Assembly (NCBI GenBank): GCA_948474755.1
Contig: CAOLHI010000255.1
Span: forward strand, 248,001-312,000
DNA: 64,000 nucleotides
Direction of reading: 5' to 3'
From: Ctenosaura bakeri
Lineage: Eukaryota > Chordata > Lepidosauria > Squamata > Iguanidae
The translations under genes were made by a program, and so were the position numbers. The notes beneath the pieces were generated by a model. The model did not search any database, was not told the origin of the DNA, and saw nothing but the letters and a program-made list of their open reading frames with translations. This document shows, piece after piece, positions 34,500-47,081 of this stretch (positions are counted from its first letter, which is position 1; each line of letters opens with the position of its first letter).

Positions 34500-34905
34500 A
34501 AAAGAAGCTAAGCTTCTGGAAGATACGGTCTATGAGGAGCAGCTGAAGGAGTGGGGTATGTTTAGTCTAGAGGAAACCAAGAGGTGTTAAAAAAGCCATT
34601 TTCAAATATCTGAAGGGCTATGAAATGAGCTTGTTTTCTGATTTTCCACATAACAGAACCAGAGCAAATGGATTCAAATTACAAAAAAGGAGATTATAGT
34701 TAAACATCAGGAAGAAATTCCTGGTGGTAAGAACTGTCTTACTATGGAATGACAAACCCAGAAGATGGTGGACCTTCATCCACTGGCAGTTTTAAAACAA
34801 GTGGAATGCCCAACTATGAGAAGTACTATAGTTGTGGATTCCTGCAGTGGCATAAGCTAGAATAAATAGCCCTAGGGATCCCTTCCATCTCCATGGTTAT
34901 ATGAT
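34500..34905 (+). mobile_element. CR1 LINE, 3'-end fragment, diverged
   Basis: It keeps the GGAGTGGGGTATGTTTAGTC segment, the AAACATCAGGAAGAAATTCC segment and the ATTCCTGCAGTGGCATAAGC segment in order, ending in a decayed GGTTATATGATG. Plus orientation, non-coding. Confidence 0.75.
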
Positions 34906-34909
34906 GCTT

Positions 34910-36145
34910 GCAACAGCTTCCGTCCTACTAGTAGAGGAAGGGGGAAATAGGACTCCTAAGCTTCATTTCCAAGGGAAGATAACAATTGCAGGAGGGGGCA
35001 CATTCCACTCTCTCCCAAGGAAAATTGCTCTTTGTGACAAACTCTCAAAACTTCAGATAGTGATGGAAATCCTGAGTTGATTAATTCTCATATGACTAAT
35101 TTGTTCCACCTCAAACAATGTCAGGTTTTGCGGGAGGGGGTGTCTGGGAGAAACTGCTTATATTCATAAGTGGTTTGGGGTATTTCTCCACAATGTATAG
35201 CACTGGAAAATGCTAAAAATTCTTAAATGGTAGTCAAAGTTATCCTGTCCTGCTGTACCTGCTCTACATAAGCTTCAGAAAGTGGGGGGGAGACACTACA
35301 GTAGTTTTTCATGCAAACCAGAATTTTGAGTAAGGTATATTTTGGGGAAAACAGGATGGGGGAAAGGTCACTTCTTGATCTCATCTTAGAGGTTAGATTT
35401 CTTGAGTGGGCTGGAAAATCCTCAAGATGCTGTTTCCTCAGGCTGAGATAGGCAGTGTCGAGTAAGATCTCAACAACATTCAGATTTCTCCACATCCCTA
35501 ACTGTACGGTATACTTTGGGAAAGTGGGCTCACTGGAGGGATAGACTTTTTCCTTCCCTTCAGCAGTTTTCCCTGGTGAAACCTCTCAATTTAGGCCCCT
35601 AGGCAAATCAAATGAAGATGAAGATGAGAAGTAAACTGGTTGGAATATATAGCACCTCAGAAATCCATATATCTGCAAGAACTGCAATGAATTTTGGAAG
35701 GGGAAATGTACACACTACAAGAAGATCTTTCTCAAACTGGAATTCAGAGCCTGTGCTGGAAAAGTTTCTCTATTCCCAATTTAAGGGACTGTTTTGAAAT
35801 CTGTACCCTAGGAAACTGTTCTTATGGTAGGCAAAGTCCATTCCCACTGAAAAGAGTTCCCTGTGATGGTGGCTTTTGACACAAAGATCCCACAACTGGT
35901 ACTTCTGATGAAGCCATTCAAGGCAAAACTCAAGGACGTCAGTGGAGAAATAAATGTCTGTTGCAAGCATTGCTTATATAAAGTACAATTCTCCTGCTAC
36001 ACCATCAGAACTGACAACAGGAAATACTTCTTCACATAGCTCATAGTTAAACTGGTATTTAGTAGTGAAACATGTAGTTATGGCAACCAACTTGGATGTA
36101 TGTATAGGTTGATTTGATAGGCTAAGGCTATCAATGCCTGCTAAT
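34910..36145. other. Non-coding interval, nothing identified
   Basis: Short overlapping frames only; no gene or nameable repeat. Confidence 0.4.
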
Positions 36146-36149
36146 CATT

Positions 36150-36335
36150 AAGGCTGTATAGGACCCTCAGTGGCACCAAGTCTCTGAGCATCAGGTGTTT
36201 GGGAACATGAATGGAGGAAGGCCATTTTGTTCATATTCTGCTGGTGGACCTCCCATAAGCAAATGACTGGCCACTGTGTGAACAGAATATTGGACTAGAT
36301 ATACCTTTGGTTGATCCAGTTATGCTATGAATTTT
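36150..36335 (+). mobile_element. Unclassified interspersed repeat fragment (LINE-like 3' region)
   Basis: The GGCCACTGTGTGAACAGAAT segment followed by TTGGACTAGATATACCTTTGG and GATCCAG resembles a repeat tail widespread in amniote genomes. I cannot name the family with confidence. Confidence 0.4.
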
Positions 36336-36339
36336 ACTT

Positions 36340-38655
36340 CTATTTTCAGTAAATCAGCCATGATTACGAAGAAACAGCCATCTGTAAGCAGATATGTTGA
36401 TATTAATAGATGTAACTTATGTGAAAATTTATGGGGTTTGAGGTACATGAATGAATGTACACATAATGCCTTTAACACTTAAAGTGTTTTAATGAGGGTG
36501 GGAGAGAATCATCCAAGTGAGTGTGAAGGACATCTTCCAGCTTTCCAGTTATTCTTTTTCCTAAAGTGTAAGTGAAATGGTAATACTGAACATTTCCCAA
36601 CCAGAGACCACTAAGCAACATTTATTATTTATTTTTAAGAAGAAGCCTAATCACCTTCTGACAGAGAATAACCATGATAGATTTCAGCTTGAAGGATAAT
36701 TTTTCAGAAAGCCATGTGCATCTGAAAAGAGAAGCTTATAATGAAATGTTTTCTCAACCATTAACAATAGTGGTACTAGCACAGCACTTTAATTCTGAGT
36801 GGGTATTTAAATGGATTCTTTCTTTTTATTTGATTCGAAGCCAATATCCTGATGCAAAACAAACACCATTTCCAGATTGCCCTTCTAAGAAGCTGCTATT
36901 CAGTTGTTTTGATCAGTGTAAAAAATACTATATGTGACAAGTCTGATAAGAATACCAAAACAACAGCAACATTGTGCCAGCCTGGGTCTATATCCTGTTT
37001 GTGCAGTCTCCTGCTAATTTCTATGCAAGCTGAGACAGCTGCAAGGAAGATACTCAACAGTCCGTCATTTTAAAAGCACTCATCAGATTAAATCAGCTAC
37101 TATTGGCAGGACTTCTGAAAATGACATCAAGGCTAAACAGCTTCAAAGTTAAGTCGTCATACATTTCTAATTTCAGGTACTAATGCGGAACAGACTTCAA
37201 AACCCACTCTTCTTGCTCTGAAAAGTCCAATGCTGTTATGGCTCAGTACTTAATACCATTGAGGCATATTTTCAAATTAATATGTACTTATTAGTCAGAT
37301 ATTAAACTAGATACAAATGCTGCAATCAGGAAGCAGGAGTAGGGAGAAATATATACAACTACAACAAATACTACTGACTAAGGATGTGATTAAATCCCAT
37401 TAATTGTCTCATTCTTGTTGATGGAGTTAGCAGACTATGAACACACTGAGCGTCTACCAACCCATATGAGATTTCTCACTTCTCATGAGAGGGGAAAAAA
37501 AGTTCCATTTTTTTCATTGCACTTCCTGTACTTTGTGAAAATGTTTTTGTGTAAAATTAGGATTTCCTTTGGTCTCCATTCCGTCTGACATTAAGGACAA
37601 AAGAATTTGATGATGGGCCAAAAAGACATAAACAATCCGTCATGAATTTCTAATTTTCAAAGAAACTCATGCAACAAGGCAGTACCTATCATATGTTAGC
37701 ACAACTATCCAATTTCTGGGGGAAAAATCAGTTTTGCAAATTCACATGTTCTTGTCATAGATGGGAAAAACACCTTGCTATCTCATAGATGGGTGGGGGG
37801 AGACATTTCTTGTTCTCATGTATAAGCATAAGACAAATGAGAATTTACAACCCTATTCCTAATGGTATTAATGAGAAACAAAATGCTGAATACATAATAA
37901 TTTTCTTTCAGGACTGGATGTAGACAGCCAGGCTTACACAACATCCATTGAAACCAAGGTAGTTTTAATTGTGACTGAAAAGGAAGACTACATTAGAAGT
38001 GAATAGACTTTATCAATGGAAGCCAAGGCCCTGACTTTACAAAACCTGTTCGGGGCTACTAATATAAGGGTCTCTCGGAAGTCTCTCTTTCACTGAGTTG
38101 CCATAACTGAAAGCCAATATCACAGCATATAACAAAAATATTTCCCAATACATTCCACTCTAAGAATCTCTAAATTTGGATCCAAATCTCTATTCCTTCA
38201 ACCCTTATAAAAATCTTGTTTGCATGTGAGTTTTTTCCTTTGGCATTAATACCAATAGGCTTTTCAGTTAATCCTAAAATCCTAAAATAGTATTTCCTCC
38301 AAACTATTGCTTTGCTTTTCACTTAAATTTACAGTCTCTTTTTAAAAAGCTGTTCTGGTTAGTAGTGATGTCTGGATTATTCTGCAACGATACTTAAACC
38401 TTCAGGTGTGAATTTACAAAGAACTGTTATTGTACCTAGTTTGGAGAGGTGGCTTATGACATGTTTGGTCACACAGACAGCCAAGGTATGGGGTCAAGCT
38501 TAGCCAGTACTGTTGAGACTAACTGCCACTGGCTTTCCACACTTCCACACAGGAATATTTGCCAGCACAACCAGAAGATCTCAGCGGTTAAACCCAGAAC
38601 CTTCTATTTGGATAACATATGCTCTACCGTACAATGATAGCCTTCTACCCACATC
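36340..38655. other. Non-coding interval, nothing identified
   Basis: AT-rich, with short frames (the longest 87 aa) lacking domain features. No RNA gene seen. Confidence 0.4.
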
Positions 38656-38659
38656 GACT

Positions 38660-39533
38660 TGTTACTGTAGTTTCTAGCCCAGACTTGAGGGATATTAGAT
38701 ATCAATAATTTGGCCTTCTTTACCCATTCCTCCCCATGTGCTGCAAGGCCCCCGGACAAGCTCGCAGACAGGCATGGCTGCTAATCGCTGTAATATCCCA
38801 CACAATACAGGCTGGCCAGAAATAGCCATCCCGCCGCTTCAGGAGACTTCAAAGGCAAGTTCTCTATTATGTATGCACGCTACTTACAAAGAACTCCCTG
38901 CCCCGAGCAGGTAGCTTGATTAGACGAATTCTCATCTGTTAAGCACTCTGTATTTGCATACTGTCTACTCCATTGTCAATTCGGACTTAACTCAATCATG
39001 CTAAATTCTGAGGCTTTGTCTCCAGCCCAAAACTCACTGCTTTCCCCAAGTAAGGACTATCCTACGGCCACATTTTCCCCTATAAAGACCCCTGACTTTG
39101 AGAGCTTCTTCGGATCGCTCCCAACTTCCATCCCGCCTTGCTGCCGCTTTCCTTGGCGAGCCTTCCCCTCAGTCCCACGTACTGAGACTCCATACCTCCG
39201 AACTTCTGCTGCAGACTACCCAGGCTTCAGGACACCCAAACCAACAACTCCTCTTAAAAATCCCTCTATCCCACTCCAACCTTTATTTCTATAGGTATCT
39301 GTGCGAGTGTGTTGCATACACTGTTTGACTGTATTTTAATAAAAACAATTATTATTATTTCACTTCTGTTTGCTCCTTGACTCGGCCTGACCCTGTAGAC
39401 ATTGGGTAAAAGATCTTGCTCCGTTGCCCTGCCTCTCGTATTGCTAGCTTGTGCTCTGTGTTATTTCCCCAACTTGTGTAATTGAGAGCACACTTAGGTG
39501 TCCTTCCTGGGACCCCCAGAAAACAAGGTAACA
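38660..39533 (+). mobile_element. Solo LTR 3
   Basis: An 874-bp copy: TGTTACTG start, TATAAAG at 39081, AATAAA at 39338-39343, end GGTAACA. The flanks GACT and GACC match at three of four bases. The usual pair of GATATCA motifs is reduced to one copy (38698-38704). It has no internal region. Confidence 0.85.
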
Positions 39534-39534
39534 G

Positions 39535-40740
39535 ACCTCCATAATCTAACAGAATCCTTTTAATCTCTGAGCACCTTCCTGTCACCATCACACTTCACTT
39601 TTAATGAACTTGAAAGATAGAAAGAGATAGTTTGAAAAACTCAGAGGGCTCCATTTTGCATCAGCTAGATTGCAGTGCAGTCTGTGCTCAATCTAAAAAG
39701 GATCTCTGCAGCAGACACATGAACTCAGTATCTGAGCGACATGCCCATCACAGGCAACATATCTAAGCAGGCATGGAATAGAATGGATAATAATTTTCTA
39801 TCACTTTCAAAACAAAGCAATTTTTCCCAATTTAGCAATATTCCCAATATCACTTTCTATAAAATAGTCCACTAACACATATGAGAAAAATGAACAGATA
39901 TTATACTATTACAAGAATTATTACAAGAAAGATAAATTACTACTACTAATACAACTATTATTATTATTATTATTATTATTATTTCTCAAATAATTGTTCA
40001 AGTTCGTGCTGCTCTTCTTTAGAAGTTATCAGTAGCTGCTGGGAAGGGCACTCCTATTTTGACAATCATTGTCTATAGAAGGAACAGAATGAGCGCTAGA
40101 AAAGCAGACATGTCTTTTGGACATGCTGTCTGTACAGTTTCACATCATGAGAAAGCTATGTTTCACTTCAAAAGCTGATTTTTTTTTCTTGTTCTCCCTG
40201 AGAAACAAAATCAGTGAGCATCTTGGGAAATTTCTCTGTGTAACTGAACCTTTCTATAATCAAAAGTTATTCACTCATTGTGGATATCATAATGAATGCC
40301 AACTCTATTTATGCACACAGACAACCTCACTCGACACTGTGTTCATCAAGCTTTCTGTCACCACATCTTTATTAGAATAACTGACTTCTTGCTTACCCAA
40401 AAAATGAAAGTAAAAATTCAAACAGACAGACTGTCTTCAGAATTTCTGTCTGAGCTGTTGATTTCTCAGCAAGCATCAGATGTCAGCTAAGGAAGTAAGT
40501 CACAAGAATTCAGATGCACAATTTCTTCCAACTATAAATGATGCAGGATTTTCTTTAAAAAAATTATATATTTTATACATCAATCAACCTACCCCATTGA
40601 AATCACATAAATGTAAATTCCTGAAAGGTCACTACAAGAACACTAAAGATGATGCAATTCCAAAGAGTGGTATTAAATCCAAGGCTGTTTGGTTAAAACA
40701 TCCTCAGAAACTGAGGGTCTACGGTTTATGACATCATTGT
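39535..40740. other. Non-coding interval with an (ATT)n tract
   Basis: An (ATT)n microsatellite lies at 39956-39983. No gene recognised; frames of up to 87 aa show no domain. Confidence 0.4.
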
Positions 40741-40744
40741 GATA

Positions 40745-41330
40745 ACTGAAGCCCCTGTCAGAGCTGCTGATGACAAGTAGCAGCTGTTGGTCCCTGTTGC
40801 TCAGGGTGGAGATGAGTCCTGCAGCTCAAGAGCTCCCCCTGATGCCATGGACCAAGCAGGCTTGGACGTTCCTCTGCCTGCTCCTTTAGGGCAACAGGGA
40901 TCCGATTTTGAAGATGGTTTGGAGCCTGTGCCAATCAGCCCACAAACAAGGCGGAGACTCAAGAGAGCTGAGCAAAGGGAGGCTTCCTTGATTAAGTTCA
41001 AGAAGCAGTGACTGGTCACACCTGTGTCTTGGGCTATATAACTGCCTGCCTGGAAGCTTTCCCTTGCTTGTGGAAAACTTCTTTCCAGCTCTCCTCTTGC
41101 CTGTTCCTTGCTCCCAGCACCCGGTTCCTGCTACCTTGAATGGATCTCTTGACCCTTGGCTTTTGGAACTCTGACTATGGCTTTTGCCTGACACTCTGGT
41201 AAATGAATTCCCTTGTGTAAAGTGCTTGCTTGTCTCCTCCTGGCTAGACTTTGCTGGCTCTCACACTCCCTTCTCCGGGCTGGCTCACCGCCCAGGTCTC
41301 TAACCTTGACAATCATAGTGTACACAGCAG
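40745..41330 (+). mobile_element. Possible remnant of an LTR retrotransposon
   Basis: The short frame at 40787-41011 ends in a basic, helix-like segment (SPQTRRRLKRAEQREAS). A GC-richer stretch follows, with TATATAAC near 41034 and CT-rich, TTGACCCTTGGC-like runs. The look recalls a decayed gag end next to an LTR in reptile genomes. There is no catalytic motif, and no terminal repeats were found. This is a tentative call. Confidence 0.25.
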
Positions 41331-41439
41331 GAATGAGAAGAAAATTCAAAAACATTTGTAAAATGGTTAAAAGAACAGATTTCTCAAGTACTGATGAAGA
41401 AAATCCTGGTGAGGTGAGAACCCTCACAGTCCAGGTTAT

Positions 41440-41700
41440 TCTGCACCAAATGCATGTGATTCTCCCTGCCCCCCCAAAATGGTATTTTCTGCACAGAAAT
41501 TTTCCTGCACAAAAAATATTATTTTCTTCTCAGAAAATAGTTTGTTCTGTGCAGTTCTCAGAAAATGCTGTTTTTGCTACATGAAATTTGTTTTCTGTAC
41601 CAAAAAATGTACTTTTTTTTTTTGCACAGAATAAGTTTCAAACTATCTGTAGTCTTCAAATACTGTACATTTTTTTCATAACTTTCTCACAGCAAGAGAA
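41440..41700. repeat. Interspersed repeat related to 45570-45968
   Basis: It shares with 45570-45968 a series of TTTTCTGCACAGAA-like runs, a CAGAATAAGT run and a closing ACTTTCTCACAG. In the other copy that last site is interrupted by the GC-rich element C. Confidence 0.55.
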
Positions 41701-41704
41701 AAAA

Positions 41705-42520
41705 TAGTAGCCTACAAGAACAAAACTGATGGAGATTTATACTCTTAGTACAGCAATTAACGCAAATCCTATTGAGTCAATGGGTTTACTCTAGCAATGA
41801 AGATATTTCTGGTCTCATTCCAAACATATTTATATCTGCTATGTTGACAGCAGTGACTTGTATCCAATATAATCTAGGATGAAAAATTCATCAGAGAAGC
41901 CAAAATTAGACTGTGGACATTACAGCATGAATCCTATTGCTATCTATGACAAGGGTAAACTGAACAACTCGACAGGATTTGCATTAAGTGTGAATGCATC
42001 TTCTTTTGGGAACGCCAATGGGATTCAAGCCAAAATCTCCATTATTTTGCTTATCTTTGGTTGATTTCCCTAAGCCCCACAACATCCCATAGCTAAACAG
42101 ATACATACCTTGTTGTTTTATTCCATATTAAGACAAAGAAATTTGCTTTTCAGGAATATTCAGCACTTATCTCCTGTTATACTCAGTGTCCAGTGATTTT
42201 GATTTTCTAATTAATTTACCTCATTCACTGCAATCCTAACTCAACGATGTCCCTGCAACAGTGAGTTAGGTTTAGGCACAAGTTTCTTCTGCTGACAAAA
42301 ATATCCTCCTGCCAGCAGAAGTGCCCATCTGTCAGCAGAACCTTCTTATCCCGGTGGACCTCAGAGATGTGCTGAAAGAGTGATATGCCAGCAGAACTGT
42401 CCTACTGGCTAAGAAAGAACCAAAACAGAGGGGAAGAATGGGTGGAGAACAAAGTTATCCCTGATCCAGGCTTCTTCCTGCCTGGGGACAGAGCTTCAAT
42501 GCTGGCTCTAACTAAAGACA
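41705..42520. other. Non-coding interval, nothing identified
   Basis: No gene or nameable repeat seen. The GCCAGCAGAA runs at 42310 and 42390 form a small local duplication. Confidence 0.35.
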
Positions 42521-42524
42521 GGGC

Positions 42525-44325
42525 ATGGTTAGAGAGGTTAAAAACAGTAAGAAGGGCTTTTTTGGCTATGTCTGTAGCAAAAGGAAGAGCAAGGAAATGG
42601 CAAGGAGAGAAATGGCAAATGGAGAAGATGGTGAAATGATAATAGGGAACAGAGAAAAGGCAAAACTACTGAACACTGTTGCCTCAGTCTTTTCCCAAAA
42701 GGAAAACAATATTCTGTCTGGGGGAAATGGAACAGATGATAGGGTAGGGGAAATGCTGCACAGCATAGGTAAAGTAGAACAGGAATACCTGGTAACTCTA
42801 AATGAATCAAAGTGTTCAGGACCAAATAAACTACAACTAAGAGTATTAAAAGAATTGACAGAAGTAATCTCAGAATGACTAGCAATAATCATTGAGAACT
42901 GCTGGAGAACAGGAAAAGTCTCAGCTTACTGGAGGTGGGCAAAAATTTTCCCCATCTTCAAAAAGGGGGGAAAGGGACCCAAACAATTACTGTCCTGTCA
43001 GCATCACATCAATACTGGGAAATATTTGATGCAATGCTGACAGGACAGTAATGATCTAGAGCAGATCATTAAACAGACAGTTAGTAAGCACCTAGAAAGG
43101 AATGGCATGATCACTAAAAGTCATCATGGGTTTCTCAAAAACAAATCATGCCAGACTAATTTGATCTCTTTTTTAAAAAACAGAATTACTAGCTTGGTAG
43201 ATGAAGGAAATGCTGTGGATACAGCATGTCTTAAGTTCAGTAAGGCCTTTGACAAGGTCTCCCAAGATATTTTTGCAAGCAAGCTAGAAAAATGTGGGCT
43301 ACACAATGCTAGCTAGCTAAATTTGTAAGTGGTTGACTGACTGAACCCAAAAAGTATTCACCAATGGCTCCTCTTCATCCTGGAGAGAAGTGACTAGTAG
43401 TGTGCCACAAATAACTGTCCTGGGCTATTCAACATCTTTATCAATGATTTGGATGATGGAATAGAAGGCATTCTTATCAAATTTGCAGATGACACCAAAT
43501 TAGGAGGGGTAGCTGACAACCCAGAAGACAAGATCAGAATTCAAAATGACTTTAATACATAAGAGAGTTGGGACAAAACTACTAAAATGAATGTCAGCAC
43601 GGAGAGGTGTATAGTACTACACTTGGGCAGAAAAAAATGAAACACAGAGATATAGGATGGGTAAAACCTGGATTGATCACAGCACATGTGAAAGGGAGTC
43701 TTCGTAGACCACAAGCTGAACATGAGTCAGCAGTGTGATGCAGCAAAAACATCAATGCGATTCTAGGATCCATCAATAGGATTATAGTGTCTATGTCAAG
43801 GGAAGTGATAGTACCACTCAACTCAGCCTTGGATAAATCCCACCTTGAATACTGTGTCCAGTTCTGGGCACCACAGTTCAAGAAGGATATTGACAAGTTG
43901 GAAAGTGTCCAGAGGAGGGTGCCCAAAATGGTGAAAGGCCTGGAAACCATGCCCTATGAGGAATGGCTGGGGAGCTGGGTATGTTTAGCCCGGAGAAGAG
44001 AAGGTTAAGGGTTGACAAGATAACTATATTTAAATATTTGAAAGGATGTTATATGGAGGATGGAGTAAACCTGTTTTCTGCTGCTTCAGAGACTAGAACA
44101 TGGAACCATACCTTCAAACTACAGGAAAAGAGATTCCATCTAAACATTAGGAAGAACTTCCTGATGGTAAGAGCAGCAGTGGAATATGCTGCCTCAGAAA
44201 GTGGTGGAGTCTCCTTCTTCGGACGATTTTAAAGAGAGGCTAGATGGCCACCAGTTGTGAATGCTTTGATGATGTATTCCTGCATGGCAAGGGGTTGGGC
44301 TAGATACATTTTTTAAATTCTAAAA
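42525..44325 (+). pseudogene. CR1 LINE with decayed ORF2 and 3' end
   Basis: The largest CR1 here. Readable ORF2 remains start at VKNSKKGFFGYVCSKR (42533), followed by LLNTVASVFSQK and then an RT portion with the catalytic FADD at 43482-43493 (FADDTKLGG). The C-terminal LEYCVQFWAPQFKKDIDKLE lies near 43850. The 3' UTR carries the CTGCATGGCAAGGGGTTGGG block at about 44280. Multiple stops and frameshifts break it, and a 19-bp inverted repeat at 42986-43052 replaces part of the RT-coding sequence. It is 5'-truncated, with no endonuclease domain. Confidence 0.88.
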
Positions 44326-44329
44326 TGCC

Positions 44330-45565
44330 CTCTAGAAGATGTTGAGGGCACTTCCATTAAGTTTGACACCCAAAGGTTAAAAAAAAAGCACTTTAAAAAA
44401 ATGTTCACAAAAGTCATTCTGGGAGTTTCCACCATGTTTTGGGCCCAAGCAGGGCCAATTTAGGCCCACAAGAGGCTTGGCTCTGCAGTTCTCATGTCTT
44501 TGCCTCCTCTCCCTCTGTATGTGACATTCTGGGTCTCAAACCAACTCTTGCTCCCACAAATAATGTACATGTGGAAAACTGATGCTACTGCTGGCATCAG
44601 TTCAGTAACAGCCTGTAGTATGGCCATGGAAAAAAACTGCAGAACAGACTAAAGCAGTAAGAGCCACAAAAAGGTGGTATAAAACCCACTGATGGGTCCC
44701 AACTACCATCTGAGAAATGCTGGCCTGCAAAATTTATTCTATTACCTTCCTCATCACCTCCCACTGCTTTAATAACTGTTGGAACAAATCAAGAAGACAA
44801 CATATCACTGATTGGACTCTGAAGTCCAATAAGGCAGAGGTGGGGAAAGCATGTGGTCTGCTAAGAATGTTTCTGGCATTTACTTGGAAAGATTCTGGCA
44901 GTGTTGTGTTTCTATCATCCCATTTAGAAAGCGAAGCATTCACATTTTAGCACAAAGATGGAGTTCTGCGACCCATTTTCATTTCTATAAGAATAATACA
45001 AGAAATTCAAAGGTATTAACATACAATCAAGTAAATTGTTTGTTCTTATTATTCAAATAAAATGGTGGCTGCATAAATTCATGGCATTTCTTATTGGAAA
45101 TAAGAAAGTTATCACATCATAACAATTCCAGTAAATCCAATTCAGATGCCACTGAGCTGACATCAAAATGCTCTGATTAGAAATTGCTTACTGTAGAACT
45201 AAGTTCACTCAAAGGATTTACCAGTGGTTTGGTTATGTACAGATAAAAATGTCTCGTTATGTTAATCCACCCAGGCAGAATCCAATATTACATTTAGAAA
45301 GCAAAGTGGGATGCGAGCAAGATTCCGAGTCCATCAGAATTTTTCCCACGGAACTCAGAAAAGCAACTTTATTTTCAGCTTCATGACTATTTGGACCCTA
45401 TTGGTTCACTGCCTTGCTTTAGGTTTCACTATTAGTTTAAATACATGATTTTAAGAGAACAGTCAGTATAATGAACTGGATGAAAAAAACAAAAAAATAA
45501 GGCAGGTGATGTTTTGAAGATACATCAGCCAGAATCAAAAGAGGTCTGCGGATATGTGTGAAGTA
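44330..45565. other. Non-coding interval, nothing identified
   Basis: No gene or nameable repeat seen. Confidence 0.4.
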
Positions 45566-45569
45566 AAGA

Positions 45570-45968
45570 GGGGAATATTGCTCATAGGGATGGACAAAAT
45601 GTTCAAAAATATCCTAAAAATGGCTCCAAAAGGTGTTTCTCAAGTGTTGGGAACCCCAAAGAGGCAAATTCTGGGCTAATGAGAATCTTTTAAGTTCAGG
45701 TTTATTAATAAAGAAAACATCATTTTTTGAACAGGACACAAGAGTGTTTTGTACAAAAGACAACATGTATGTGCAAAAGTATCATGCACAAAAATGCTAT
45801 TTTCTGCCCCCCCTCAAAAAAACCCCCAAACCTCAACATATGAATTTTTCAGAGGATAAGTCCTAAACTACAGCATTTCCTGCATAGCAAACAGTATGGT
45901 CTGTACAGAAAATAGTATTTCCAGAATAAGTCCAGAATTGTGAATAGCATAGTTTTTGAAGACTTTCT
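45570..45968. repeat. Interspersed repeat, left part, host of element C
   Basis: Related to 41440-41700. It is interrupted after ACTTTCTCACAG and probably resumes at 46451 for about 80 bp. Confidence 0.5.
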
Positions 45969-45973
45969 CACAG

Positions 45974-46445
45974 GCCCTTTCCACACGGACTTAAAAAAGC
46001 GGAGTAGATCGACCTCCACGGAGGTCGTCTACACCATTATGTGAATTGGGGTGGATTACGCTCGAGTAATTCCACACCGCAATCCGCGTTCGGGCGCCTG
46101 CAAGTGGTGGCGCCGCGTGCTTTGAAAAACCACATTTTATGTGGTTTTTGAAAGGCATGGGGCGTCCAGCCCCGTCGCAGCGCCCGTGTGGATTTACGGA
46201 CGCGCGAAAGGGCGTCCCTGCAGATCAGGCAGGGGGCGGGATTTCCGGCTGGCGGGCTTCTCCGATTGGTGGAGAGGCTCCGCCAGTCAAAATCCGCCAT
46301 TTTGGGCGCTGCCGGGCGCCAAGGACGCCGCGGGACGCTGCTGCGTGTAGAATGGCGAAATGCGCTGCTCCGCGCAGCGACGGAACAAGGTAAGCCCCGT
46401 TTTGGCGTGGCTTTCCCCGTTTCCCCGCCCGCGTGTGGAAAGGGC
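45974..46445. mobile_element. GC- and CpG-rich non-autonomous DNA element, copy C
   Basis: A 472-bp CpG-dense block. The left end GCCCTTTCCACACGG and right end CGCGTGTGGAAAGGGC are inverted copies, and CACAG flanks both sides (45969-45973 and 46446-46450). A related uninterrupted site (41681-41692) has a single CACAG, which supports target duplication. An inner CCACATTTTATGTGG hairpin lies near 46130, and a splice-donor-like AAGGTAAG near 46387. It has no transposase. Confidence 0.78.
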
Positions 46446-46454
46446 CACAGTCAG

Positions 46455-47080
46455 AATAAAGTTGCTAAAATTACTTATTGCTTATTTTGAGAAGAAAATT
46501 AGAGAGTTACATCCCTAGCAGGCTATTTTTCCTTCTCATGAGAGCCCTCATGTAATGTCTTGTGCCTCACGTAATGTCATGCCTCATGTAATGCTAGCAC
46601 TGGAGCTAAAACAATAATATATCAAAAATATGTCTCTGATACAGATGCAACTACAAATAATATAACCGAAAGGCCTTTCCAAGTAGATAAAAATCACTGA
46701 ATCCATTAACTATAAAACTGCCTGTTTTAAGACTCAAGACATGACTGTGATCTGTATTTTGAAAGCAATTGCTAAAAATTTGACAAGTTTTCCTGTGACC
46801 AGCCTTCCATGATCCTCAAGAAGAAATTCACATAATAATCAGTTCAGTACACCTGATGAGAAAGCAATAAAGGGGTAATTAACTCCCCGTATGAATCTCT
46901 ATACAAATACAAGGCACAAAGCAACAATATGTGGGCCACAGTTTCAATATTTCCTATTTTCACATATACATTCTCAATTTTGAAATGGAATTTTCCTATA
47001 ATAACCTTCAAATACCACTGAGGGAAGTGCAGGCAAACATGCACCTGAAGGGCTCTTCTATATTTGGATATTATTGTATA
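46455..47080. other. Non-coding interval, nothing identified
   Basis: A small TGTAATGTC(A) duplication occurs around 46550-46595. No gene seen. Confidence 0.4.
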
Positions 47081-47081
47081 T

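Noticed and set aside
39956..39983. Possible CRISPR-like or other regular array
   Set aside because: It is a plain (ATT)n microsatellite; no spaced direct-repeat array occurs anywhere in the window.
40787..41011. A host gene exon (74-aa frame with a basic C-terminus)
   Set aside because: No splice-site context or known domain; the surrounding sequence looks like a decayed retroelement.
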